Shown piece after piece: positions 43,251 through 51,589 of a stretch of 64,000 nt of DNA (the first letter of the stretch is position 1; every line of letters starts with the position of its first letter). This DNA is from Siccirubricoccus phaeus (GTDB lineage Bacteria; Pseudomonadota; Alphaproteobacteria; Acetobacterales; Acetobacteraceae), in NCBI RefSeq assembly GCF_008360935.1, contig NZ_SRXO01000008.1, positions 124,001-188,000 on the forward strand, in the 5' to 3' direction. The notes below the pieces were generated by a model. That model had not been told where the DNA came from. It saw only the letters and a list, made by a program, of their open reading frames with translations, and made no database searches. Both the position numbers and the translations under genes were made by a program.

Positions 43251-44411
43251 ATGAACATGCTGCCATGCGCCGCCGCGCTTGCCTTCGCCCTGGGGCTCGC
43301 CGACCCGGCGGCGGCCCAGCTTGCGCTGTCTGCCAATGACGGCAAGTCCACGCTGGAGAACGGCGTCGCCCGCACCTTGCGGGAGGGGCCGCCGGATACG
43401 GTCGCGGTCATCGACCTCTCCGCCTCCCCGCCCGTCCTTCGCGGCGAGGTGAATGTGCCGACCAGCGTGGTCGGCCCGCCGCTTTCCGTCGCCATCACCC
43501 CAGATGAGCGCCTGGCCCTCGTCACCGCCAACCAGGTGCGGGACCCGGCGGACCCCGGCAAGCTGGTGCCCGGCAACGCGCTTTCGGTGCTGGACCTTAC
43601 CGCGACGCCGCCGCGGCTCGTGGCCACGCTGCCGACCGGCCTGGCCCCCGCCGGCCTTTCCATCAACCGTGCCGGCACCATGGCGCTGGTGGCGAACCGG
43701 GCGGAAGGGACGGTCAGCATCTACCGCATCGCCAACGGCCAGGTGACGCCGGCCGGCAAGGTGGAGATCGGGCCGGTCTCCGCCGAGGTCTCCCATGTGC
43801 AGTTCACCGTGGATGGCCGCCACGCGCTGGTGACGCGCTACGGCGACCATTCGCTGAACGTGCTGCAGATCGACGGCGATCGGGTGGTGAAGCTGGACCG
43901 GGAGATCACCACCGGCGTCCGCCCCTATGGCGTGACGGTGACGGCGGATGGGCAATGGGCGGCGGTGGCGAACATCGGCCGCGGCACCGGGGATGCGGAT
44001 ACGGTCAGCCTGGTGGATCTGCGCCACCTGCCCTTCCGCATCGTCGATACCGTCAGCGTCGGCCAGACGCCGGAGGGCATCATGGCGAGTCCCGATGGCC
44101 GCTTCATCGCGGTGACGGTGATGAACGGGTCCAACAAGCCGGCGGATTCGCCCTTCCACGGCCCGGGGCTGGTGAAGCTGCTGCGGGTGGAGAATGGCCG
44201 GCTCGCGGTGGTCTCCGAGGCCAGGGTCGGCACCTGGGCGCAGGGCGCGGCCTTTTCCGCCGATGGCCGCACCCTGCTGGTGGGCAATATGGTGGAGCGG
44301 GACGTCTCCGTCCTCCGCATCGCCGAGGACGGGGCGCTGAGCGAGGCCGGGCCGCATCTGCGGTTGAGCGGCGGCTCCGCCGCGCTGCGGATCGCCGACC
44401 GGCCGCGCTGA
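43251..44411 (+). CDS. YncE/YVTN-type beta-propeller protein, exported
   Basis: A 386-residue protein with a Sec signal (LPCAAALAFALGLADPAAA) and a seven-bladed propeller of YVTN-like repeats: PLSVAITPDERLALVTANQ, APAGLSINRAGTMALVANRA, EVSHVQFTVDGRHALVTRYG, RPYGVTVTADGQWAAVANIG, PEGIMASPDGRFIAVTVMNG and GAAFSADGRTLLVGNMVERD. Members are lactonases or surface/periplasmic binding proteins; the catalytic acid residues of 6-phosphogluconolactonase were not identified. Followed by a small gene on the opposite strand. Confidence 0.87.
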   Translation: MNMLPCAAALAFALGLADPAAAQLALSANDGKSTLENGVARTLREGPPDTVAVIDLSASPPVLRGEVNVPTSVVGPPLSVAITPDERLALVTANQVRDPADPGKLVPGNALSVLDLTATPPRLVATLPTGLAPAGLSINRAGTMALVANRAEGTVSIYRIANGQVTPAGKVEIGPVSAEVSHVQFTVDGRHALVTRYGDHSLNVLQIDGDRVVKLDREITTGVRPYGVTVTADGQWAAVANIGRGTGDADTVSLVDLRHLPFRIVDTVSVGQTPEGIMASPDGRFIAVTVMNGSNKPADSPFHGPGLVKLLRVENGRLAVVSEARVGTWAQGAAFSADGRTLLVGNMVERDVSVLRIAEDGALSEAGPHLRLSGGSAALRIADRPR

Positions 44412-44456
44412 TGTCCCCGGCGGTTCGCGGGGTACAGCCTGCCCTGGGCGGCACCC

Positions 44457-44684
44457 TCAGCGTGAGAGGCGCAGTACGCCGAAGCCGGGGGCGATGATCA
44501 GCAGCCGCCTTTCCCAGCCCGGCTCCGCCGCCGGGCCCGGCCCAGGCCGCCGATGCTCGGCCGCGATCCGCCGCAGGATGGCGGCGCTCTGCCGCCGCAG
44601 CCACCACCAGCGCAGCCGGCGGAGCAGGCCGCGCTGCCGTGGGCTGCGGTGGAGGGGCAAGGCGGTGGTCTCGGGAGCGGGCAT
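44457..44684 (-). CDS. Small basic hypothetical protein
   Basis: A 75-residue protein, basic and Arg/Leu-rich with a short amphipathic helix (LLRRLRWWWLRRQSAAILRR) and a hydrophobic C-terminal strand (RRLLIIAPGFGVLRLSR). Start ATG 44684 has GGAG eight bases away. No family recognised. In a stretch with little room for alternatives, but coding status is only moderately supported. Confidence 0.5.
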   Translation of the reverse strand: MPAPETTALPLHRSPRQRGLLRRLRWWWLRRQSAAILRRIAAEHRRPGPGPAAEPGWERRLLIIAPGFGVLRLSR

Positions 44685-44862
44685 GGCGGTCTCTCCGGGC
44701 GATGGCAGCAAAATGGCGGGCGGCCCTTTGCCTCGCCGTGCCCTGCGTCACCGTCCCGTGCCGGGCGGCCGGGGGTGTGACCGGTCGTTCGTCCAAAGGT
44801 TGACCTCGGCCCCGGTGGCTTCCTAGCCTTCCGGGCTGAACATCCAGAAAGGCACGCACCCC

Positions 44863-46059
44863 ATGGCCCATCGCGGCTTGCGCTTCGGCATCTTCCTGGC
44901 GCCGTTCCACCGGGTGGGCGACAATCCGACCCTCGCCCTCGGCCGCGATCTCGAGCTCATCCAATGGCTGGACACGCTGGGCTATGACGAGGCCTGGATC
45001 GGCGAGCATCATTCGGCCGGCTGGGAGATCATCGCCTCGCCGGAGATCTTCATCGGCGCGGCGGCGGAGCGGACGAAGCATATCATGCTCGGCTCCGGCG
45101 TCACCTCGCTGCCCTATCACCACCCGCTGCTGGTGGCGCAGCGCTTCGTCCAGCTCGACCACATGACGCGCGGCCGCGCCATGCTGGGCTGCGGCCCGGG
45201 CGCGCTGGTCTCCGACGCCTATATGATGGGCATCAAGGCGGAGGAGCAGCGGCGCATGATGGATGAGAGCCTCGGCGCCATCATGCGGCTGCTGGCCTGC
45301 GAGGAGCCGGTGACGATCAAGACCGACTGGTTCGAGCTGAACCAGGCGCGGCTGCACCTGGCGCCCTATACCTATCCGCACTTCCCCATCGCCGTCGCCA
45401 GCGCCACCACCCCCTCCGGCGCGATCACGGCTGGGAAATATGGCGTCGGGCTGCTCTCCCTCGGCGCCGGCCTGCCAGGCGGGCCGCAGAAGCTGGCGGA
45501 GTCCTGGCGCCAGGGCGAGGCGGAGGCGGAGAAGCACGGCAAGAAGATGGACCGCGCCGGCTGGCGCCTCGTCGTCAACATGCATTGCGCCGAGGAGGAT
45601 GAGCGGGCCTTCCGCGACGTGGCGCATGGCGAGAAGCTGGAGACCCTGACCTATTTCAGCGAAACGCTGGGCCGCCCGCCGATGCGCAGCGAGAACCCGC
45701 TGGCCGATGGGCTGAAGGCCGGCACCACGCTGGTGGGCAGCCCGGACACGGTGGCGGCGGGCATCGCAAGGCTGCTGGAATTCACCGAGGGCGGCGCCGG
45801 CGGCGTGCTGTTCCGCGCCCATGAATGGGCGAACCGGGAGGACACGCTGCGCAGCTATGAGCTGTTCGCCCGCTGGGTGATGCCGCGCTTCCAGGGCAGC
45901 CTGGCCATGCCGCAGCAATCGCGCGACTGGTGCAGCGAGAACCGCAGCGGCATCTTCGGCCCCAGCATGAGCGCGCTGCGCAAGGCCTTCACCGATGCGG
46001 GGCAGGAGGTGCCGGACCATATGCGGCTGAAGCTGCATACCGGGAAGGTGGATCTCTAA
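44863..46059 (+). CDS. LLM-class flavin-dependent oxidoreductase
   Basis: A 398-residue luciferase-like enzyme of the long group (limonene monooxygenase-like): FGIFLAPFHRVGDNPTLAL, DEAWIGEHHSAGWEIIASPE, IMLGSGVTSLPYHHPLLVAQ, RAMLGCGPGALVSDAYMMG, and the C-terminal block FTEGGAGGVLFRAHEWANRE. It precedes by 84 bases a peptide-type binding protein. FMN-dependent monooxygenation of a small organic compound is likely; the substrate is unknown. Confidence 0.9.
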   Translation: MAHRGLRFGIFLAPFHRVGDNPTLALGRDLELIQWLDTLGYDEAWIGEHHSAGWEIIASPEIFIGAAAERTKHIMLGSGVTSLPYHHPLLVAQRFVQLDHMTRGRAMLGCGPGALVSDAYMMGIKAEEQRRMMDESLGAIMRLLACEEPVTIKTDWFELNQARLHLAPYTYPHFPIAVASATTPSGAITAGKYGVGLLSLGAGLPGGPQKLAESWRQGEAEAEKHGKKMDRAGWRLVVNMHCAEEDERAFRDVAHGEKLETLTYFSETLGRPPMRSENPLADGLKAGTTLVGSPDTVAAGIARLLEFTEGGAGGVLFRAHEWANREDTLRSYELFARWVMPRFQGSLAMPQQSRDWCSENRSGIFGPSMSALRKAFTDAGQEVPDHMRLKLHTGKVDL

Positions 46060-46143
46060 GCAGGCGGTTTGCGGCCGGCGGGTTTCGGCTTAACCTGCCG
46101 GCCAAACGCCGGATGCACGGGCCAGACGCCGAAGGGAATTCGG

Positions 46144-47709
46144 ATGCGCCTGCTTGCCCTGTGTCTTCTCGCTGCCCTGCTGCCCGCCGCGGCGTCGGCG
46201 CAGAACGTGCTGCGCGTCACGCCCGGCGCCGACCTCACCACCCTCGACCCGCAGGGCCCCTCCGGCACCACCGCCTATATCCACGGCATGATGGTGTATG
46301 ACACGCTCTACGCCCAGGATGAGGATCTCGGCATCCATCCGCAGATGGCGGCGGGCGACGAGGTTTCGGCGGACAGCCTGACCTGGCGCATCACCCTGCG
46401 GGACGGGCTGCGCTTCCATGATGGCAGCCCGGTGACGGCGGCCGATGTCGTCGCCTCGCTGCGCCGCTGGATGGGGCTGGACACGGTCGGCCGCACCATG
46501 GCGCAGGATGTGGCGGGGCTGGAGGCGGCCGATCCCCGCACCCTCGTCATCACCCTGCGCCGCCCCTTTCCGGTGCGGCAGGCGCTGGCGAACAGCGGCA
46601 GCGGCCTGCCGGTCATCCTGCGCGAGCGGGAGGCGACCGCCGGCGCCTTCACCCGGCAGACCGAGATCATCGGCTCCGGCCCCTTCCGCTTCGCCGCCAA
46701 TGAATGGCTGCCCGGTGGCCGAATCGTCTATCCGCGCTTCGAGGGCTATGTGCCGCGCCCCGAGCCGGCCAATGGCTTCGCCGGCGGCAAGGTGGTGAAG
46801 GTGGACCGCGTCGAGTTCATCGTCATGCCCGACGCCGCCACCAAGGCTGCGGCGCTGCAGGCCGGCGAGATCGACCTGATCGACCAGATGCCCTTCGACC
46901 AGGCGGAGGCGCTGATGGGCCGCCGCGGCATCACGGTGGCGTCGCTGTCCAAGATCTACAATCCGTTCTTCATGCGGCCCAACCACCTGTTCCCGCCCTT
47001 CGACAACGTCGATGCAAGGCGGGCCCTGGCGCTGGCGATCCATCAGCCGGACTACATGGCGGTGGCCTTCGTCCGGCCGGAATGGGGGCAGCCCTGCCTC
47101 TCCTACTTCGTCTGCGGCAGTCCCAACGGCATCACCACGGGCTCCGAGCCCTATGCCAGGCAGAACCTCGTCGAGGCCCGGCGCCTGCTGGCGCAAAGCG
47201 GCTATCGTGGCGAGCCGGTGGTGCTGCTGAACTCGCGGGAGACGCTGTTCGTCGGCATGGCCGGCGACCTGGCGGTGCAGAATTTGCGGGAGGCGGGCTT
47301 CAACATCGTCGCCGCGGAAAGCGACTGGGGCACGCTGATGGCTCGGCGCAACAGCCGCAACCCGCCGGAGCGTGGCGGCTGGAACCTCTTCATCACCAGC
47401 GTCTCCGGCAGCGGCATCTATTCGCCGCTGAGCAATTCCATCGCCGACACCACCTGCGGCGGGCGGAATTTCGCCGGCTGGGCCTGCGACGAGGAGGCCT
47501 CCCGCCTGCGCGACCAGTACATCCACGAAGCCGACCCGGCGAAGCAGCGGGAGATCCTGGAGCAGCTCAGCCGGAGACTGTGGGAGGTGGTGCCGACCGT
47601 CATCCTCGGCCAGCGCGCCCAGCTCTATGCCTGGCGCAACAGCATCAGCGGCTTCCTCCGCTCGCCCTCCCTCATCACCATCCTCTGGAACATCAGCAAG
47701 TCACGCTGA
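46144..47709 (+). CDS. ABC transporter substrate-binding protein, family 5
   Basis: A 521-residue exported protein (signal RLLALCLLAALLPAAASA) of the SBP_bac_5 fold: VLRVTPGADLTTLDPQGPSG, VYDTLYAQDEDLGIHPQMA, LTWRITLRDGLRFHDGSPVT, then DVVASLRRWMGLD. Binds oligopeptides, nickel chelates or similar. No permease or ATPase genes follow. Start ATG 46144 behind AAGGGAATT. Its last nine bases overlap the convergent monooxygenase gene. It resembles the second member at 54902. Confidence 0.92.
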   Translation: MRLLALCLLAALLPAAASAQNVLRVTPGADLTTLDPQGPSGTTAYIHGMMVYDTLYAQDEDLGIHPQMAAGDEVSADSLTWRITLRDGLRFHDGSPVTAADVVASLRRWMGLDTVGRTMAQDVAGLEAADPRTLVITLRRPFPVRQALANSGSGLPVILREREATAGAFTRQTEIIGSGPFRFAANEWLPGGRIVYPRFEGYVPRPEPANGFAGGKVVKVDRVEFIVMPDAATKAAALQAGEIDLIDQMPFDQAEALMGRRGITVASLSKIYNPFFMRPNHLFPPFDNVDARRALALAIHQPDYMAVAFVRPEWGQPCLSYFVCGSPNGITTGSEPYARQNLVEARRLLAQSGYRGEPVVLLNSRETLFVGMAGDLAVQNLREAGFNIVAAESDWGTLMARRNSRNPPERGGWNLFITSVSGSGIYSPLSNSIADTTCGGRNFAGWACDEEASRLRDQYIHEADPAKQREILEQLSRRLWEVVPTVILGQRAQLYAWRNSISGFLRSPSLITILWNISKSR

Positions 47710-49038
47710 GTAGCGGTTGGGCGGCTCCGGCACGCCGAGGTTTTCGCGGAAGGTGCGGCCCTCATACTCGTGGCGGAAGCGGCCGCGCCGGCGCAGCTCC
47801 GGCAGCACCAGGGCGACGAAATCCTCAAGGCCGCCGGGCAGATGTGTCGGGATGATGTTGAAGCCGTCCGCGGCGCCGGCTTCCACCCAATCCTCCATGG
47901 CGTCGGCGATATCCGCCGGCGTGCCGATGATGGTGCGGTGCCCGCGGCCGGAGGCGATGGCGAGGCAGAGCTCCCGGATCGAATAGCCCTTCTCCCGCGC
48001 CAGGTTGAACATGACGGCGGCGCGGCTCTTCAGCTTCGGGTCCTTCGGCTCCGGCACGGGCCCGTCTAGCGGGTAGCCGGAGAGATCGCCGAAATTGCCC
48101 CAGATGTAGGAGAGGCCGACCAGCGGGTCGATCAGCTCCTGCAGCATCCGGTGCTTCGCCTCCGCCTCCGCCCGGGTGGTGCCGACGATGGGCACGATGC
48201 CCGGCAGCATCAGCAGGCTGCCCGGCAGGCGGCCATGCTGCGCCAGGCGGTCCTTGATGGCGCGGGCATAGGCGATGGCGGCGTCGCGATTCTGCTCGGC
48301 GGAGAACACCACATCCGCGTAGGCCGCGGCGATGTCCCGCCCCTGTTCGGAGGCGCCGGCCTGCACGATGACCGGCCGCCCCTGCGGGCTGCGCGCCACG
48401 GAAAGCGGCCCACGCACCGAGAAATGCTTGCCCCGGTGGTTCAGCGTGTGCAGCCGGGCCGGGTCGTAGAACACGCCCGATCCCTTGTCCTGCACGAAGG
48501 CATCCGCCTCCCAACTGTCCCACAGCCCGCAGGCCACCGCGGCGAATTCCGCGGCGCGCTCATAGCGGTCGGCATAGGCCATCTGGTGCTCGCGGCCGAA
48601 ATTGAAGGCCTCCGCATCGGACCAGGAGGTGACGAGGTTCCACCCCGCCCGGCCGCGGCTGATATGGTCCAGCGAGGCGAATTTCCGCGCCAGATGGTAG
48701 GGCTCGTTATAGGTGGTGCTGGCGGTCGCCACCAACCCGATATGCCGGGTGCAGGCCGCCAGCGCCGAAAGCAGGGTCAGCGGCTCCAGCTCGGCATTCT
48801 GGTTGGAGCGGCAGAGCGAGCCGGGCGGCTCGTCATTCTGCCGGATGCCGATGCCGTCGGCGAGGAAGACCATGTCGAGCTTCGCTTCCTCCGCGATCCG
48901 GGCCACCTTGAGGAAGTGGTCGAACTCCATCGCGCCATTCGCCGGCACCTCCGGATGCCGCCAGCCCCCGGCATGGTAGCCGAGGCCGCGGATGGAAACG
49001 CCGAGCCGCATCTGTCCTTGCCCCGCCATGCCTGCCAT
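47701..49038 (-). CDS. NtaA/SnaA/DszA-type FMN-dependent monooxygenase
   Basis: A 445-residue luciferase-like monooxygenase of the nitrilotriacetate/dibenzothiophene-sulfone group: GVSIRGLGYHAGGWRHPEVP, FLADGIGIRQNDEPPGSL, LEPLTLLSALAACTRHIGL, SRGRAGWNLVTSWSDAEAFN, ASEQGRDIAAAYADVVFSAE. Two-component enzymes of this type need a separate flavin reductase, which is not seen nearby. Divergent from the creatininase-like gene (62 bases), so the two may share regulation. Confidence 0.9.
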   Translation of the reverse strand: MAGMAGQGQMRLGVSIRGLGYHAGGWRHPEVPANGAMEFDHFLKVARIAEEAKLDMVFLADGIGIRQNDEPPGSLCRSNQNAELEPLTLLSALAACTRHIGLVATASTTYNEPYHLARKFASLDHISRGRAGWNLVTSWSDAEAFNFGREHQMAYADRYERAAEFAAVACGLWDSWEADAFVQDKGSGVFYDPARLHTLNHRGKHFSVRGPLSVARSPQGRPVIVQAGASEQGRDIAAAYADVVFSAEQNRDAAIAYARAIKDRLAQHGRLPGSLLMLPGIVPIVGTTRAEAEAKHRMLQELIDPLVGLSYIWGNFGDLSGYPLDGPVPEPKDPKLKSRAAVMFNLAREKGYSIRELCLAIASGRGHRTIIGTPADIADAMEDWVEAGAADGFNIIPTHLPGGLEDFVALVLPELRRRGRFRHEYEGRTFRENLGVPEPPNRYSA

Positions 49039-49100
49039 CCTGCGATTTGAGACGCGTGAAGCTTAAGCCGGCCAGGCCGCCGGCGTGAAGGAGGGCGAAG

Positions 49101-49904
49101 ATGGGCAAGCATCGGCTGGAGGAGATGACCTTCCTCGAATTCCGCGAGCGCATGGCGGAGGACCCCGTCATCCTCCTGCCGCTGGGCAGCGTGGAGGTGC
49201 AGGGCCCCTGCAACCCGATGGGCGACTACCTGCTGGCCGGCGTGCTGGCGGACCGGGTGGCGCAGCAATCCGGCGCCATCGTCGCGCCTACCCTGCCTTT
49301 CGGCTGCGCGGATTACTTCCGCGACATCCCGGGCGGCATGCAGCTCTCCGCCCCCGCCTTCCGCGCCGTGCTGCGGGACATGCTGACCGGCTTCCTGGAC
49401 CACAAGCTGGAAAGGCTGGTGATCTTCAACGGCCATACCGGCAACAACGCGCTGATCGACGAGGTGACGCGCCAGCTCCGGCGGGAGCGCGGCGTCATCA
49501 TCCCCTGGCTGAACATCTGGCCCATGGTGCCGATGGCGCTGAAGGAGAAGGCACATGGGGCGGCGGCGCCGCGCGTCACCGGCCATGGCTCGGACCCGAT
49601 CGGCTCGGTCTATGAGTACCTGTTCCCGCAACTGACCCGGCGGGAGGAGGCGAAGCGCCCGGAGCCGAAGCTCACCTTGCTTGGCCTGCCGACCGGCGGG
49701 CTGGCCACGGTGAAATTCGGCGCGGTCGATGTCGGCGTGCCGGTCAACATGATCGATCATTGCGACGCGACGGTGGGCGGCGACCCTTCGCTGGCCAATG
49801 CCGAGGCGGGGAAGTTGTTCGCCGATTTCATCGTCGAGACCGGCGTGGGGCTGGTGAAGCATATGCAGACGGCGCCGGTGCGGGACGGGCGGGCGGCGTT
49901 CTGA
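49101..49904 (+). CDS. Creatininase-family protein with altered metal site
   Basis: A 267-residue member of the creatininase/formamide hydrolase fold: MTFLEFRERM, then VILLPLGSVEVQGPCNPMGD (about 23-42), LPFGCADYFRDIPGG, LVIFNGHTGNNALIDEV, and a C-terminal NMIDHCDATVGGDPSLANAE. The classic motif EQHGPHLPxxTD reads EVQGPCNPMGD: Glu and Asp are kept, but the metal His is Gln, the second His is Cys and one residue is missing. The NGHTGNN His is kept. So metal binding is changed and the reaction may differ. It is divergent from the SnaA-like monooxygenase. Substrate unknown. Confidence 0.85.
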   Translation: MGKHRLEEMTFLEFRERMAEDPVILLPLGSVEVQGPCNPMGDYLLAGVLADRVAQQSGAIVAPTLPFGCADYFRDIPGGMQLSAPAFRAVLRDMLTGFLDHKLERLVIFNGHTGNNALIDEVTRQLRRERGVIIPWLNIWPMVPMALKEKAHGAAAPRVTGHGSDPIGSVYEYLFPQLTRREEAKRPEPKLTLLGLPTGGLATVKFGAVDVGVPVNMIDHCDATVGGDPSLANAEAGKLFADFIVETGVGLVKHMQTAPVRDGRAAF

Positions 49905-50274
49905 GCTCCGCCGCAGGCGCTGCGCCGCTGCGCGGGCCTCGGACGCGCTCAGGGACGGACATGGCAAGGAAGCACAGGATGACGCTGATCGGGACGGCCT
50001 GCTACGCCCCCGCCGCTCAGGGCCGCCGCCTGCTGGCCGGCGCCGCCGGCTGTATCGCGGACGAATTGCCAGCATGGCCGGAGGCAGAGCGCGGTTTCAA
50101 CCTGATCTGCAATGACCCCCCTGGCTCCTTGCAGGGCTTCGCCGAGATGGCGATGCCGGCATTGCCGTGGCGCGGCCTGTTCCGCCCTGCTTATCAGGGG
50201 CGGGGGTTGCGAGGGGACCCGGGCCTGCGCGTCCCGCCCAGCCGGCGCCGTATGACAGCGTGAGGGCGCAGCGC
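49905..50274. other. Stretch without a supported gene
   Basis: A 100-codon open frame from ATG 49961 to 50263 exists (MARKHRMTLIGTACYAPAAQ and onward) but has no good ribosome site and the end is Arg/Gly/Pro-rich without domain features. I leave it uncalled. The 3' part probably carries the promoter of the FAD oxidoreductase. Confidence 0.5.
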
Positions 50275-51438
50275 ATGGCACGCATCCTCATCATCGGCGG
50301 CGGTATCATGGGCTCCGCTATCGCCTATCACCTGGCCTGCGCCGGCGCCGCGGCGGATGTGGTGGTGGTGGAACCGGACCCCACCTATGAATTCGCCGCC
50401 ACGCCGCGTGCCGTGGGCGGCATCCGCCTGCAGCACGCCATCCGCGAGAACGTGCTGATGTCCCTTTACGGCGACACGGTCTATGCGGACTTCGCCGCGC
50501 ATGTCACCGGCGGCAAGGTGAGCTTCGACCCGCAATTCCGTCGCCTCGGCTACCTCTTCCTCGTCGAGGGCGCGGCAGCGGTGGCCGCGCTGGAAGAGAA
50601 TGCCCAAATGCAGGCCGCCTGCGGTGTCGAGGTGGAGGTGCTGGGCGCGGCGGAGCTGCGCCGGCGCTACCCGGAATTCGCCTTCCCGCATGTCGATGCC
50701 GGCGCGCTGACGCCGGCCGATGGCCAGATCGACCCCAACGCCGCGCTGATGGGCTATCGCCGCGCCGCGGAGGGTCGCGGCATCGCCTATCTCAGGGACC
50801 GCGTGGTGGGGCTGGAGCTGCGCGGCAACCGCGTCGTCTCCGCGAGCCTGGGATCGGGTGGCACGCTGCCGGTGGAGATCGTGGTGAACGCCGCCAATTG
50901 CTGGGCGGCGGAGATCTCCGCCATGATCGGCATGCGCATCCCCATCGAGCCGATGCGCCGCCAGCAATTCCACTTCACCGCGCAGCAGGAGCTGCAGCCC
51001 TTCCCCTGCATCCGGCATCTGCACGGCCTCGCCGTGCGGCGGCATGCGGGCGTCTACCTCTCCGGCTTCACCCGCTTCAACGAAGCCGGAGGCTTCAACT
51101 GGGCGCTGGAGCACGAGGTGTTCGAGAGCTTTCTTTGGCCGCAACTCGCGGAACTCAGCCCTGCCTTCGAGGCGATCAGGCCGCGCGGCGGCTGGGTGGG
51201 GCATTACGACATGAACCGGCTGGACGGGAACCCGTTGATCGACTGGTACGACCGGGTGCCGAATTTCCTGCTCTGCGCCGGCTTCTCCGGCCATGGGCTG
51301 CAGCATGCGCCGGCGGTGGGGCGGGGGGTGGCGGAGCTGATCCTGCAGGGCGGCTTCCGCAGCCTCGACCTCTCCCTTTTCTCCTGGCGCCGCGTGGTGG
51401 AGAATCGGCCGATTCCGGATGACGGGCCGACGGCCTGA
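50275..51438 (+). CDS. FAD-dependent oxidoreductase of the DAO (D-amino-acid/sarcosine oxidase-like) family
   Basis: A 387-residue flavoprotein. ARILIIGGGIMGSAIAYHLA is the FAD-binding motif. AATPRAVGGIRLQHAIREN resembles the isoalloxazine loop of the family, with mid-protein VVNAANCWAAEISAMIGM and PIEPMRRQQFHFTAQ, and a C-terminal LCAGFSGHGLQHAPAVGRGV, typical of DAO proteins. Probably oxidises an amino acid or N-methyl compound. Start ATG 50275 after GCGCAGC. It follows the creatininase-like gene in the same direction, a pairing that fits creatinine/sarcosine-type metabolism, though the altered creatininase makes that uncertain. Confidence 0.9.
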   Translation: MARILIIGGGIMGSAIAYHLACAGAAADVVVVEPDPTYEFAATPRAVGGIRLQHAIRENVLMSLYGDTVYADFAAHVTGGKVSFDPQFRRLGYLFLVEGAAAVAALEENAQMQAACGVEVEVLGAAELRRRYPEFAFPHVDAGALTPADGQIDPNAALMGYRRAAEGRGIAYLRDRVVGLELRGNRVVSASLGSGGTLPVEIVVNAANCWAAEISAMIGMRIPIEPMRRQQFHFTAQQELQPFPCIRHLHGLAVRRHAGVYLSGFTRFNEAGGFNWALEHEVFESFLWPQLAELSPAFEAIRPRGGWVGHYDMNRLDGNPLIDWYDRVPNFLLCAGFSGHGLQHAPAVGRGVAELILQGGFRSLDLSLFSWRRVVENRPIPDDGPTA

Positions 51439-51589
51439 CAGCGCTGCTCCGCGCACGGCTCAGCGCGGCGTGATAGGCCCGCAACGTCACGGCAATGTCC
51501 GCATTGTAAGAAAGTATACGAAATCTTTCGGCCTGTAACTTCCGCGCCGCAACCGCGGGCCATTCCGGCCAGGACGCGGAGGAGGATGC

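Noticed and set aside
49961-50263. A 100-codon open frame before the FAD oxidoreductase.
   Set aside because: No ribosome site, Arg/Gly/Pro-rich end, no recognisable domain.
51439-51589. Possible Pho box upstream of the phosphodiesterase fusion.
   Set aside because: Only one half-site-like CTGTAAC was found, not the two direct repeats with four-base spacing.
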